Shown: piece by piece, positions 48,300 to 59,852 of the stretch
How the letters are laid out: each line of letters begins with the position of its first letter
Numbering within the stretch: position 1 is the stretch's first letter
Source of the DNA: Anadara kagoshimensis
Lineage: Eukaryota; Mollusca; Bivalvia; Arcoida; Arcidae
Assembly: GCA_021292105.1 (NCBI GenBank)
Contig: CM037861.1
Coordinates: forward strand, 60,309,245 to 60,373,244
DNA length: 64,000 nucleotides
Direction: 5' to 3'
Made by a program: the position numbers and the translations under genes
The notes under the pieces: generated by a model
Seen by the model: the letters and a program-made list of their open reading frames with translations, nothing else
Database searches by the model: none
What the model was told of the DNA's origin: nothing

Positions 48300-48480
48300 T
48301 AAAAACACAAACCATAGTCAAAGGGACACATTCCCTTCAAATAGTCGCAATAAACAGAATTATTGGTGGGGAATCCAACAGTATATTTTATAGATAGCAC
48401 TATTGGGGCAATGACCCAATAATATATATAGCATTTTTGAGTTTACTCGATACATATGCTTCACTACACTAGTACATTGT
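48300..48480 (+). repeat. TTGGGTC-family element ahead of a minisatellite
   Basis: AAAGGGACACATTCCC, GGGGAATCCAACAGTATATT and a CACTATTGGGGCAATGACCC motif, related to the palindrome elements at about 9,840 and 33,300. A second partial copy occurs at 48,725-48,850; the spacing of the shared block is about 342 bases. Confidence 0.65.
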
Positions 48481-50585
48481 ACTACAGTGTTTGGGTGGTT
48501 GAACAACAGTGTGTTTAGGTGGTATCTAGTGTGTTTGAATGGTTGAACTAGTGTGTTTGGGTGGTTATACTGCAATGTATTTGAGTGGCTGAACTAGTGT
48601 GTTTGGGTGGTTGTACTACAGTGTGTTTGCGTGGTTGTACTACAGTGGTTTGGGTGGTTGTATGACAGCGTGTGTGGGTGGTTGGCAACGTGTTTTAGTG
48701 GTTGTATGACAGTGTGTGTGTGTGTATTTTATAGATAGCACTATTGGGGCCATGACCCAATAATATATATATAGCATTTTTGAGTTTACTCAATACATAT
48801 GCTTCACTACACTAGTACATTGTACTACAGTGTTTGGGTGGTTAAACAACAGTGTGTTTGGGTGGTATCTAGTGTGTTTGAGTGGTTGTAATACAGTGTG
48901 TTTGAGTGATTGAACTAGTTTGGGTGGTTGAAATAGTGTGTTTGGATGGTTGGACTACAGTGTGTTTGGGTGGTTGTATGACAGTGTCTTTGAGTGGTTG
49001 TATGACAGCATGTTTGAGTGGTTGTATGACAGTGTGTTTGAGTGGTTGTATGACAGTGTCTTTGAGTGGTTGTTTGACAGTGTGTTTGAGTGGTTGTATG
49101 ACAGTGTCTTTGAGTGGTTGTATGACAGCATGCTTGAGTGGTTGTATGACAGCGTGTTTAGTTGTTGTATAACAGCGTGTTTGAGTAGTTGTATGACAAT
49201 GTGTTTTGGTGATCGTATGACAGTGTCTTTGAGTGGTTGTATGACAGCATGCTTGAGTGGTTGTATGACAGTGTGTTTGAGTGGTTGTATGACAGTGTCT
49301 TTGAGTGGTTGTATGGCAGCGTGTTTGAGTGGTTGTATGACAATGTGTTTGAGTGGTTGTATGACAGTGTGTTTGAGTGGTTGTTTGACAATGTGTTTGA
49401 GTGGTTGTACGACACGACAGCGTGTTTAGTTGTTGTATGACAGTGTGTTTGAGTGGTCGTACGACACGACAGCGTGTTTAGTTGTATGACAGTGTGTTCG
49501 AGTGGTTGTATGACACGACAGCGTGTTTAGTTGTTGTATGACAGTGTGTTTGAGTGGTTGTATGACACGACAGCGTGTTTAGTTGTTGTATGACAGTGTG
49601 TTTGAGTGGTTGTTTGACAGCGTGTTTGAGTGGCTGTATGACACGACAGCGTGTTTAGTTGTATGACAGTGTGTTTGAGTGGTTGTTTGACAGTGTGTTT
49701 GAGTGGCTGTATGACACGACAGCGTGTTTAGTTGTTGTATGACAGTGTGTTTGAGTGGTTGTTTGACAGCGTGTTTGAGTGGCTGTATGACACGACAGCG
49801 TGTTTAGTTGTATGACAGTGTGTTTGAGTGGTTGTATGACACGACAGCGTGTTTAGTTGTTGTATGACAGTGTGTTTGAGTGGTTGTTTGACAGCGTGTT
49901 TGAGTGGCTGTATGACACGACAGCGTGTTTAGTTGTATGACAGTGTGTTTGAGTGGTTGTTGACACGACAGCGTGTTTAGTTGTTGTATGACAGTGTGTT
50001 TGAGTGGTTGTTTGACAGCGTGTTTGAGTGGCTGTATGACACGACAGCGTGTTTAGTTGTATGACAGTGTTTGAGTGGTTGTATGACACGACAGCGTGTT
50101 TAGTTGTTGTATGACAGTGTGTTTGAGTGGTTGTTTGACAGCGTGTTTGAGTGGCTGTATGACACGACAGCGTGTTTAGTTGTATGACAGTGTGTTTGAG
50201 TGGTTGTTTGACACGACAGCGTGTTTAGTTGTTGTATGACAGTGTGTTTGAGTGGTTGTTTGACAGCGTGTTTGAGTGGCTGTATGACACGACAGCGTGT
50301 TTAGTTGTATGACAGTGTTTGAGTGGTTGTATGACACGACAGCGTGTTTAGTTGTTGTATGACAGTGTGTTTGAGTGGTTGTTTGACAGCGTGTTTGAGT
50401 GGCTGTATGACACGACAGCGTGTTTAGTTGTTGTATGACAGTGTCTTTGAGTGGTTGTATGACAGTGTGTTTGAGTGGTTGTACTACAGTGTGTTTGGGT
50501 GGTTGTACTACAGTGTGTTTGGGTGGTTGTGGTACAATGTGTATGGATTGTTGTATGGCAGTTTGTTTCAGTGGCTGTACTACAG
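48470..50585 (+). repeat. ~24-bp minisatellite with a 124-bp higher-order unit
   Basis: Basic unit of type TGTGTTTGAGTGGTTGTATG plus ACAG, with GGGTGG and GTACTACAG variants at both edges. From about 49,730 to 50,420 the units are organised into about six copies of a 124-base block (starts near 49,731, 49,856, 49,981, 50,103, 50,228, 50,351) marked by GACACGACAGCGTGTTTAG. Long ORFs on both strands are by-products of the period being divisible by three. Confidence 0.9.
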
Positions 50586-50589
50586 TTAG

Positions 50590-52130
50590 ATGAATGAATT
50601 GTTGATAGCACGTTACACAAAAACAAAAATTATATTTCACGTTACCGGTTAAATAAATTCATGTTAATATTACAATAATGCCAAATGAAATGAGGCGACA
50701 AAAATATGGTATTCCATCGACATGTTTTTGAGATGGTTTGAAGACAATATTTTATTTGAATTATAATGGAAAACGACATGCAATGCATTTTTGAGTACGA
50801 TAACGAAACATAATCACAAAAAGTATAATGGTGGAAAAGTGGTCTAATGCGTCCATGTGCTGTATATGAATTGTATTGCTTTTTCCCAGCGAAGTCAGAA
50901 TTTGCTGTATCGCTAAGGGAATCTAGTTACTTGCAGTGTGAAACTATGTGTACATTTAAGATTTCACAGTGACTGAGTAGATGAACATATGAACATCTCA
51001 AAAAAAAAAAAACCGGAGATGATAAGCGTTTTGGCATGCATAGGCCTGGCTTGTGAATTGTTCTAGTGATTTCTACAGTTTTCCAAACCTTTCTACAAAA
51101 ATTTTGAATGGGTATATGTTGAACCAATTCTGACTTTATTTACCGGGCTTATATTGAACAAAATGCAGAAAGAATGAAATTGAAATAACAATTCCCCAAC
51201 AACAGGCTGGACCATGTGTAATGGTGTAAAATTAGGTGTAATTTGTTAAAGTTAAATATTGGTTAAATATTAGATATTAAAAGAAAAACCTTAATTTGAA
51301 TGTTTAAATTTAGATTCTAATTAGCCATAGTTTTATGAAAAATTAATATTAAGAAAGTTGTCTTTAAGTTATATAATTGATAAAAATCTATAGTGTTAAT
51401 TAATTTCTTTGAACTCGGAAATAAGGTATAGGGTTAATATTATTTTTAGCAATTAGAATATATCACTTGTCAATTGACCCCTTGGTTGTAAAAGTTGTGT
51501 TCGATTTAACAGTCGTTCTGACGTGTAAATTATCCTTATAATTCGATAAACCCAGAGGTAAAAAGATAGAAATCTATCGTCTTAATAATAATTAATAAAT
51601 AATAAATAATCTTTAATGTTGAAATTTGGAAAAGTTAAAGAATAAATCGTTAGCATCTTTTGTCTTGATAAATAAAATTGTCCTAGTTGAAACGTTGGGC
51701 GGCAAATTTAAAATAAATAGAGTACGCACTAAATTTGACTACAGGGCAGTCCAGGTCCGTTAAATAGTTTGGCCAGATTGTCCATCCTCACATTACTATG
51801 CGAGATGGAATAAATATAATAAAATGGATCTGGATTTGTTTGTTTTAAGATCTTAGACATGCCAAGCGAGTGCTCGAGAAACATGAGCTAAATTCCCCTG
51901 ATAGATGAGATTCGAACCCGAGTCAGAGCGAGGATGTAACACCCGCAATCCTGCTCCACCGTGCTGTGTATTATCGAGATAAGAAGGAAAAACCGGCGAC
52001 ACGTCCCGAGAAAGGAATGCACAGCATAATATGTTTGGTGGATGAAGAGTGGAAGTAACGGTACCAGGACGAAAACTACAGAGCTAAAGAAATGAAGATA
52101 CCAGGTCCATCGATGTAAAGTCACATCCAA
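50590..52130. other. Non-coding stretch ahead of the Gypsy-like element
   Basis: AT-rich DNA without a recognisable gene. The only notable items are an A-rich run near 51,000 and a roughly 100-bp block at 51,934-52,032 that recurs at 57,790-57,888. No clear long terminal repeat pair was found. Confidence 0.5.
51934..52032 (+). repeat. ~100-bp direct repeat flanking the Gypsy-like element, left copy
   Basis: TGTAACACCCGCAATCC...GCGACACGTCCCGAGA...GGAATGCACAGCATAATA. The block recurs at 57,790-57,888 in the same orientation with about ten differences. It starts with TG but is short, and the right copy is not preceded by a polypurine tract. Confidence 0.6.
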
Positions 52131-52132
52131 GA

Positions 52133-52700
52133 TGTCTGAATCGGAAGGTAACGTACAAGTTTTTACTTCTATTGTTACGCCTCCTATATTTAATGGTTTA
52201 GGCAATCCTTTAAACTGGGTTAAATATTTTAGGAATTGGATTGAAATAAATAAAATTACTGAGGACAAAGCGCATTTGTATGTCCCATTTTATTTAAAAG
52301 GATCCGCTAAAGTCTGGTTTGATGAGTGAAAGAATGGTGCTTAAAATAACTATAAACTTCTTGTAGAAGCACTTTGTAAAAGATTTGGAATTGATTTAGA
52401 TCTTGAAGATATCGAAATTAATTTTTTTAATGAAAAGTTTTGGAGAACTTTGATAGGTTAAAATTAAAAGCATATTAGATTTTGAGATACCGGAACATTT
52501 GGAATTTAAATTGGCAAAGAAGGGTTTAAAGCCAGAGTTGGAAATTACAATTATAAAACAGAACCCTAAACCTTTAGAAGAACTTGAACACGCTGCTGTC
52601 ATAGCAGAGAAATGTGTTAAGTTGTCAGAGCTAAATGTAAATTCAATAGATGGTAAGGATATAGAACATGTACACAGAGAGAGATGTCAAAACTAGTAAG
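52133..52700 (+). pseudogene. Gag-like remnant of the Gypsy element
   Basis: Opens MSESEGNVQVFTSIVTPPIF followed by a WVKYFRNWIEIN...WFDE capsid-like segment, then a stop at 52,327-52,329. Another frame resumes from 52,499. Two Cys-rich knuckles follow downstream (CRFCGRSS...HC and CYKCRKVGHVARAC near 52,790-52,905), as in gag nucleocapsid. Confidence 0.6.
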
Positions 52701-53019
52701 TAAGTTTTAAAGTATTAAAAATGACTCTAGACAATTAGCCAATGAAATACATTCTCAAGTAAGTAGAAAACGAAATAAATTTGTAGATTTTGTGGTAGAT
52801 CTAGTTATACTAGACAAGCTCATTGTAGAGCTAGACTGAAAGAATGTTATAAATGTAGAAAAGTTGGCCATGTAGCTAGGGCATGTTTTGAAGTTAAAAG
52901 TCAGATTAGGCACAAAAATACAATGCACATATAGGCAATAATACTCGGAATAGGACTGAGAATACTAGTCGTGTAGCAAATCAAACTGATAGCAGGAACA
53001 ATTCGACACGTACAACAGA

Positions 53020-53400
53020 GGAATCGAGATTACAAGTAAATTATACAGGAGCGGCAGTTAGTTGTTTGTCAATGTCCTTGTACAATAAGCTAAATGATGA
53101 ACGTTCTAAGATCACTCTATCAGCAACTAGGATTTATGGGGTAGATGGAGTAGGTTTACAGATATGTGGTGAAGGTTTTTGAAAAACTGACAATTTCACA
53201 GACATTTTTAGTAGTGAATAATATTGAATATCCAGTGATTTTTGGGTCATGATTTTCTAAGCGAAAATCTTGCTAATATAGATTACCCAACTAGAACGTT
53301 ATATCTCAATGACGGATCAGAACAAGTAGCACTAATTAATTCAATTCAAAATAAGGTAAGAACAAACTATAAGACAGCTATATAGGGAAATAAGATGACT
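53020..53400 (+). pseudogene. Aspartic protease remnant
   Basis: The segment YTGAAVSCLSMSLYNKL lies where retroelement proteases have the D-T/S-G catalytic triplet. The Asp position is Tyr (codon TAT at 53,042-53,044), so it would be catalytically dead. The frame is broken again around 53,180-53,250. Confidence 0.55.
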
Positions 53401-53666
53401 TTAGTTCCTGTTAAGATACCAGAGAAATTCAGAGGTAAGAATGTTATTTTGAAACCAAATGATTATTTGAAAGCTTTAGAACTGTTTAGTGAACACTAAA
53501 GGTAAGACTGCAATGGTGCAGATAGTGAATCTATATAATGAGAAGATATATTGCCAAGAAATAGATCTGTGGCATCTATATCAGAGATCGAGCCGGGTTC
53601 TATAAAAAACTGGTCAACAATATTGAAAGTAAATCAGGTAAGAGGCAAAATAGCTTAAATTTTGAC

Positions 53667-54690
53667 TTGCCAAAGTCATGTCTTTCAAAGAATGAAAAGG
53701 ACAAATTATTGAAGTTCCCCAAGGAAAACAGACAGGTTTTCTCTACATATTTATTTGAAATAGGTCTGACAGATGTATATAAGCATGAAATTAATACAGT
53801 TGAGAACTCTCCAGTTAGTTTGCCACCGCACAGGGCAGCACCAAAGGCAAGACAGGAAATAGAAAAACAGATAGAAGAAATGCTCAAAAACAATATTATC
53901 AGTCCTTCTAACTCTATTTTGCATAGTCCAGTTGTAATGGTAAAAAATCAGATGGTAGTTTCCGGTTCCTTTGTGACTTTCGTCTTTTAAACCAGAACAT
54001 AAAACCAATGTCATTCCCATTGCCAAATTTAAATGATGTTTTTGACACAATTGGAGGGAGGAAAACTCAATTTTTTTCCACAATTGGTTGATCTCAATCT
54101 TTTTGGCAAATCTCTCTCCATGAAAATAGTAAGGCCAAAGCAGCGTTCATAACGCATTCAGGAATTTACGAATAGAACCGTATGCCCTATGGATTATAAA
54201 TAGCAGTATTTCTTTTTCACAAGTGATGAGAGGTTTGAACTGGAAAATGTGTTATGTTACATAGATGATTTACTGATCTTGAGCAAGGATTTTAATGAAC
54301 ATCTTGAGCATTTAGAAGAAGATTTTACTAGGTTAAGGAAAGCAAATCTAACGCTAAAACCAGAAAAGTGTCATTTTGGTGTCACAGAAGTGAAATATTT
54401 AGGTCACATAATATCAAAAGATGGAGTCAAGGTAGATAATTCAAAAATTGAACTTGTCAGAAATTATCCAGTACCACGAAATCAGCATGAGGTAAGACAA
54501 ATATTAGGACTATGTAATTATTATAGGAGGTTCTCTAAAGATTATGCAAAGATAATCATTCCTTTAAATGCTCTTCAAAAAGATAAACCTTTTGTTTGGG
54601 ATGATAAATGTCAGAAATCTTTTGAAGCTTTGAAAACTGCACTGCACTTACGTCCACACCTATTTTGTCTTATCCAGATTTGAACAAACC
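53667..54690 (+). pseudogene. Reverse transcriptase remnant
   Basis: FPKENRQVFSTYLFEIGLTD and a later EEMLKNNIISPSNS stretch are typical of the Gypsy region before the fingers. The FRLL motif region near 53,980 is frameshifted. The palm motif CYIDDLLIL is intact at about 54,255-54,281, followed by FGVTEVKYLGHIISKDG and GLCNYYRRF. Stops occur between about 54,085 and 54,245. Confidence 0.8.
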
Positions 54691-55090
54691 ATTTATTCTT
54701 ACAACTGACGACTTAGGTTCAGCTATAGGGTACATTTTAGGCCAGTTAGATGTTGAAAATAAGGAACAATATATTTTATATGGTGGGCGTACACTTAGAA
54801 ATAAAGAGAAAAATTGGACAATAACTGAAAAAGAATGTTTGGCTGTATTAGAAGGTATTATGAAAAACAAAGTTTATCTCTCACATGCTAAGTTTCAGGT
54901 TTACACTGACCATCAAGCGTTAGTTTGGTTATATAAATCTAAAGATACAAATTCAAGGTTAGAAAGATGGGCTTTAGAATTGCAAAATTATAGTTTTGAT
55001 GTTATTTACAAAGAAGGTAAAAAGAATCAAAATGCTGATGCTATATCTAGAATACCTTATGATAATGTAGACAATAACGAACAAAAATGA
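54665..55090 (+). pseudogene. RNase H domain remnant
   Basis: FILTTDDLGSAIGYILGQ, TEKECLAVLEGI and YTDHQALVWL are the three acidic-residue motifs of Gypsy RNase H, followed by the usual SRLERWALELQNYSFDVIYK and NADAISR tail. It is one of the best-kept modules. Confidence 0.8.
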
Positions 55091-55479
55091 GTGACACATG
55101 TAAATAGTATTGACAGTAGGTCAGACGTGACTGTAACAGTTGTTATGTTTGAATATATACAAGGCAAACCGTTAGTCGCGGTTATTGACAATGACACCGT
55201 AGAATTAAATGATGTGCCCAGTATTTGTTAGCTTCAGGGACAATGTCCAGAGCTAAAAAACTTGATAAATTATCTTAAGATAAATGAACTTCCGGACGAC
55301 CCGAAAAGAGGTCGAAATTTATGCTATGAAAGAGACCACTATAGGTTAGGTGCTATGGTCGAGCTTATACACTTATATCGATCACGTACTAAGGGTGTAC
55401 ATAAGGCAGAAAGTATGATAGAACAGTTGGTTCTCTCCAAGACATTAGACAAGACGCATTACGTGCTTACCACGACTAG

Positions 55480-56410
55480 TACTGTAAAGCAGGTGGTGGA
55501 CACACAGGTGTTAAGAAAACTTTCAGTGCTCTAAATCTAAAGTATTATTGGAACGGTATGACTCAGCAAGTATATGATTATGTAACAAGTTGTGATAAGT
55601 GCCAGAGAGCTAAACAACCGACTCATCATCGGCCAGATTCATTAATGCCCTTACCCACAGAGGGCACTTTCTCATGTTGGCACATGGACATACTCAAATG
55701 TTTGCCTAAATCAAAAGAAGGGTACCAGCACATCTTGCTAGTTGTAGATAGTTTTTCTAGATGGCCTGAAAGTTTTCCCTTAAAACGCAAGAAGCGACTG
55801 AAGTAGCAGAAGTTCTATATAACGAGATATTTAGTCGCTATGGTGCGCCAATTGGTAAGTGATCGTGGCCAGACATTTATGTCAAAGTTAGTACAAGCAC
55901 TGTGTGAACTGTTTTATGTAAGTCGACACCACACTAGTTCTTATCACCCACAGTCCAATTCTACTTGTGAAAGGATGAATCGCACGATAGCTCAGACGTT
56001 ACGGACATATTGTGGCAGTGACCAGTTAAATTGGCCAAAGCTTTTACCAAGTGTAATGATGGCAATGCGTATGTCTCCAAATACTGAGTCAACAGGGTTT
56101 TCTCCGTTTTAATTGTTATTTGGTAAAGAAATGAATTTACCCTTTGACATAAATGTTCAGCCAAAACCACAAATGGGTAAAACTGCTAAGGAACATTTGG
56201 AGGAGTTGATTGATAGACTGAAAATTGTTAAGTCGATTGTAAAAGAATCAAAAGACCAATCACAAGTGAAGGCCAAGGCGCCTGAATTTGAAGCTGGTGA
56301 TATGGTAATGTTAAAAGCAATGAAAGTACCTAAAGGATTATCTCCCAAGTTACATGTAAAGTGGGATGGTCCCTTTTACATTGTAGACGTTAGAGATAAT
56401 CATACATGAA
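55480..56410 (+). pseudogene. Integrase remnant, interrupted by an inverted repeat
   Basis: Zinc-binding part with GGHTGV and CDKCQRAK (55,495-55,620). Core with WHMDIL, LVSDRGQTF and an E in YHPQSNSTCERMNRT: the DDE residues are in place, but split by stops near 55,805 and 56,112. A C-terminal chromo-like/linker part, AGDMVMLKAMKVPKGLSPKL, ends at 56,409, where an inverted repeat (56,408-56,610) interrupts the frame. Confidence 0.75.
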
Positions 56411-56610
56411 CACCGTCTTAGTTTACAGTAAAACAAGTTTATAATGAAGCCCTAGGGACTCTACTTTTAACTTTGTTATATAGCAACTTTGTTATATTGT
56501 TATATATAGACTTATATAGAGAAGCCAAATTATTGACTTCGTTCTATCCATGTATTCGTTTTAAGCGTGTTCGTTATATTCGTGTTTTATTGTAAACTAA
56601 GACGGTGTTC
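56408..56610. repeat. Inverted repeat inside the integrase tail
   Basis: GAACACCGTCTTAGTTTACA at 56,408-56,427 is the reverse complement of 56,591-56,610, which is itself coding sequence of the element (KLRRCS). The match extends to about 26 bases with one mismatch. The intervening 150 bases have AACTTTGTTATA duplications. It looks like a fold-back copy of local sequence and not a classic MITE. Confidence 0.7.
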
Positions 56611-56896
56611 AGATCACAAAATGGTGAAATCTCGTATTCACAATAATAGATTAAAACTTTACATTGGCCCAAGAGACCACAGAGAATCCCCGACTGACAA
56701 TGATGTTACTGTAAACGATGACAGTGACGATGTACAACCTGCTAATAATGATCAGAATAATAAGGAGAACAGTCAAAATGTTGATAATAATGATGTGGTA
56801 GATTCTGAAATTGATGAAAATGTTAATGATTTTGAAGCTGATAAACTTATGGGCAAGAAAAGGTCTAATTGTAAAAATTATTACAAAGTGATTTAG
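56600..56896 (+). pseudogene. Integrase C-terminal tail after the interruption
   Basis: Resumes with KLRRCSDHKMVKSRIHNNRL, a typical Gypsy integrase tail, then an acidic Asn/Asp-rich extension and a stop at 56,894-56,896. Confidence 0.6.
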
Positions 56897-57789
56897 TGAA
56901 CCTAATTCTCTCATATCTAAATTTGTCAAAATTCTTCAAGAAAGTTGGTTGTCATACTTTAGAATATAAGTTAAATTGCCAACATTTGATGATGTTCATC
57001 AAAGATATTGCTCCACATAGTGGTAATAAGAATGGGAAAATCAACATTAGAATGAATGGTTGAAAATTAATCAAAAAATAAAAATATCACTATATGTTTT
57101 GACGAAGGGTATTCAAATAGCTAGATAAGCAAGGGATTTTTTGTAACATAAAAGTTGTTACTTGTGATATTGTTTGTAATCAATTTAATTTAATTTCAGG
57201 TTGTTAACATTTATCTTTAGGGGAAAGTAATCATAGCGGTCAAAGTAGTGATGCATTCGCATCCAATTGTTGTATATACATTATTTAGTTTCAGGTACAT
57301 AAAGGATTGAGTTGCTGATGTGAGGCATTTGCCCCCAATTGTTTGCCCAACGTGTATTGTAAATATTGTAAATTATAATGTGTTTTTTTTTATTTACATG
57401 ACTGGTTTGTGAGAACATCGGCTGTCGAAGGAAGGCAACGAGAAAACTGACGATAAGAGATGGTTGAAGAAAAACTATGTTAATGGAGAAAAGGCCATGA
57501 CTGATGACAGAGGGCGACAGTATCAGCTAACAGACTGGATAAAAAGACTTTAAACTGAAATGCTGCTATGGAAACGACTGACTTCTTGATCTGAGTTTGG
57601 AATATAAAGCCATAAAACGAGAAGGACTTGTGTTTTGGAATTATGAACTTAACTATTAATTCAATGTGATTCCTAATTTGCGACCATAATATGGACTAAC
57701 TTAAAATATTGACAAAAGAAATTAATATTATGAGCTGTAATCTGTATCAAACATGATAGTACCAGGATCGTGTATGTTATCCGCTTTGA

Positions 57790-57888
57790 TGTAACACCCG
57801 CAATCCCGCTCCGCCCTGCTGTGTATTCCCGGGATCAGAAGGAAAACACCAGCGACACGTCCCGAGAGGGGAATGCACAGCATAATAC
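57790..57888 (+). repeat. ~100-bp direct repeat flanking the Gypsy-like element, right copy
   Basis: Second copy of the 51,934 block. The flanks outside the block do not match. Between the end of integrase (56,896) and this block lies about 0.9 kb with no recognisable gene. Confidence 0.6.
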
Positions 57889-58019
57889 ATGGACCATAAG
57901 ATACACGCAGTTCAGCGTTTGGCAACCGGCCTGGGGTTACATATTAAATGATGCCGTGTATGACAACGTTGGGATGGGGTAGAATTATCTGAATAAAAAA
58001 GTATACTGAGCTACCGAGG

Positions 58020-58345
58020 CAGTTGGGATCCCAATTTATATTTTATAGATTGCATAATTGGGTCCATGGCCCAATAATTTATAAGATATATAGCATTATT
58101 GGGTCTGACCCAACTGCATATGTGTATAAGAAATGGAAAATTTGCAAGTATCAGAAAATCCAACAGTAGACAGATGCTACTAAGAAACAGCCGCAAGAAG
58201 ATTTATAGTATACAAAAGACAAAACCAAAACCTGTTAGGACCCAACTATATTTATATAGATAACATTATTGGGTCCATGACCCAATAATATATTATATAT
58301 ATAGCATTATTGGGTCAGACCCAATAAATAATTGGGTCTGACCCA
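58020..58345 (+). repeat. Two TTGGGTC-family elements in tandem
   Basis: At 58,050-58,110 and 58,255-58,345: ATTGGGTCCATGACCCAATA followed by a (TA)n stretch and TAGCATTATTGGGTC. The first is preceded by GGGATCCCAATTTATATTT. Related to the elements at 48,383 and to the centre of the palindrome. A (TG)n tract lies at 58,555-58,574. Confidence 0.65.
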
Positions 58346-58538
58346 ACAAGTAGGTTTCAGAATCATCATTGATAACTATGAAATTTCCACATTTTTTCGT
58401 GTATATATACGTATACATAGCTACTTGTGCCACTTATCTATAATTCCATAAGATTTACAATCGTCTAACTATAGCACTTCTACTTGGACCCAATAGCAGT
58501 GTAATATATGCAAGACCCAATAAGTGGGTAAGTTTAAG

Positions 58539-58573
<35 letters not shown>

Positions 58574-58965
58574 ATAGATTATTATCATAACTGTACTTAT
58601 TTGTAAATGAATGGTATTACTTTGTTACCACAATTGTTTTATTTTATGCGTATGAATTGAATGTGCTGTTTGTATTAACGTAATATGGTTATTTATATAT
58701 ATTTTTTTCTAACCTTATATTTTCTCAGATACTTACTATTGTTGATGAGCGTTAGAAGCCTACCGCCTTTTTGTTTTTTTTTTTTGTTTTTGTTTTTTCT
58801 CTTTTTTCAACTTACACCGGGGGTAAATGACGAGGTTTTCAAGGGGGGTTATTAGGATGACCAATATTACAGCTAAAAAAACATCTTCCTTTCCTTACAT
58901 TCTTACATTCACAGTAATAGTTTATTTTTACATCCTTTTTACAAAAATACTATTGATTCCTTATC

Positions 58966-59796
58966 ATGATGCGTAATACAGGTCTAAAAATAGGTAGCTT
59001 AAATTGTAGAGGACTTTTTTCCGATAAAATAAAGAGACGAGATTTTTTTAATAGATGCAGAACAAAATATGACATAACTTTTCTTATTGATACACATTCA
59101 ACGAAAGATATAGAAAGTTATTGGAAAAATGAATGGGGAGGGTGTGTCAGGTTTTGCTCTCATACCAGTAACAGTCGCGGAGTTGCAATTTTATTTAATA
59201 ATTCATTTCAATTCAAAATAATTGATGAAATCAAAGATCCAAATGGAAACTTTCTAATTTTAAATGTAGAATTTCATAATAAGAGATTTACTCTTGCGGC
59301 AGTATATGGTCCTAACACAGATCAACCACAATTTTATCAACGAGTTATGGATAATATTAGTATTTTTAATAATACCGCAATAATTTTAGGTGGAGATTTA
59401 AATGTGGCACTTGACTACCAGGCAGACACCACTAATTATGTCCATAAGAATAATCCAAAAGCTCAGCAAAAAATACTCGAAATTATGAGCGAATTCGATC
59501 TTGTAGACATATGGAGAGAACTAAACCCTAATGTGAAAAGGTATACCTGGAGGGGTCCAAAAGAAAAATATCAAAAAATGGGTAGATTAGATTATTTTTT
59601 GATTTCCTTAGATGTTCAAGGTTTTTTGGTAAATGCTGATATAGACACTTGTTATAAGTCCGACCATTCACCTGTTACAATAGAACTTAAATTTTCAGAA
59701 CATGAAAAGGGGAGGGGTATTTGGAAATTTAATAATGGTTTACTGTATGACCAAGAATATATAAATATTGCAAAAAAACATGTAACCAGTATCTGA
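58966..59796 (+). pseudogene. LINE endonuclease domain
   Basis: 276 codons starting MMRNTGLKIGSLNCRGL. Endonuclease motifs in order: N in SLNCRG, DTH in FLIDTHS (the usual ETH is DTH, seen in some Tx1 relatives as I recall), VYGPN, GGDLNVALD, RLDYFL and SDHSPV. It appears complete up to a frameshift at the end, about 59,793. Confidence 0.85.
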
Positions 59797-59852
59797 TTAA
59801 CCCGGTTAATAATCTAACAGAATATTCAATAAACGACCAACTACTATGGGAA

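Larger units (their letters stand above)
52130..56900 (+). mobile_element. Decayed Ty3/Gypsy-like retrotransposon
   Basis: In order on the plus strand: gag-like region (52,133-52,700), two zinc-knuckle motifs (52,795-52,910), protease (around 53,040), reverse transcriptase (53,670-54,690), RNase H (54,680-55,090) and integrase (55,480-56,410, resuming at about 56,600). This order, with RNase H before integrase, is that of Ty3/Gypsy elements. Many stops and frameshifts interrupt every module, so it is not autonomous. Terminal repeats were not identified with confidence. Confidence 0.85.

Noticed and set aside
48470-50585. CRISPR-like array
   Set aside because: Units are contiguous with no unique spacers, and the genome is eukaryotic.
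48906-50640. ORFs of 85-163 codons in the 24-bp minisatellite
   Set aside because: Pure tandem-repeat translation on both strands with no flanking unique coding sequence, start context or splice signal.
51934-57888. Calling the ~100-bp flanking repeats LTRs of the Gypsy-like element
   Set aside because: Too short, no polypurine tract before the right copy and no target duplication seen, so kept only as repeats of unknown nature.
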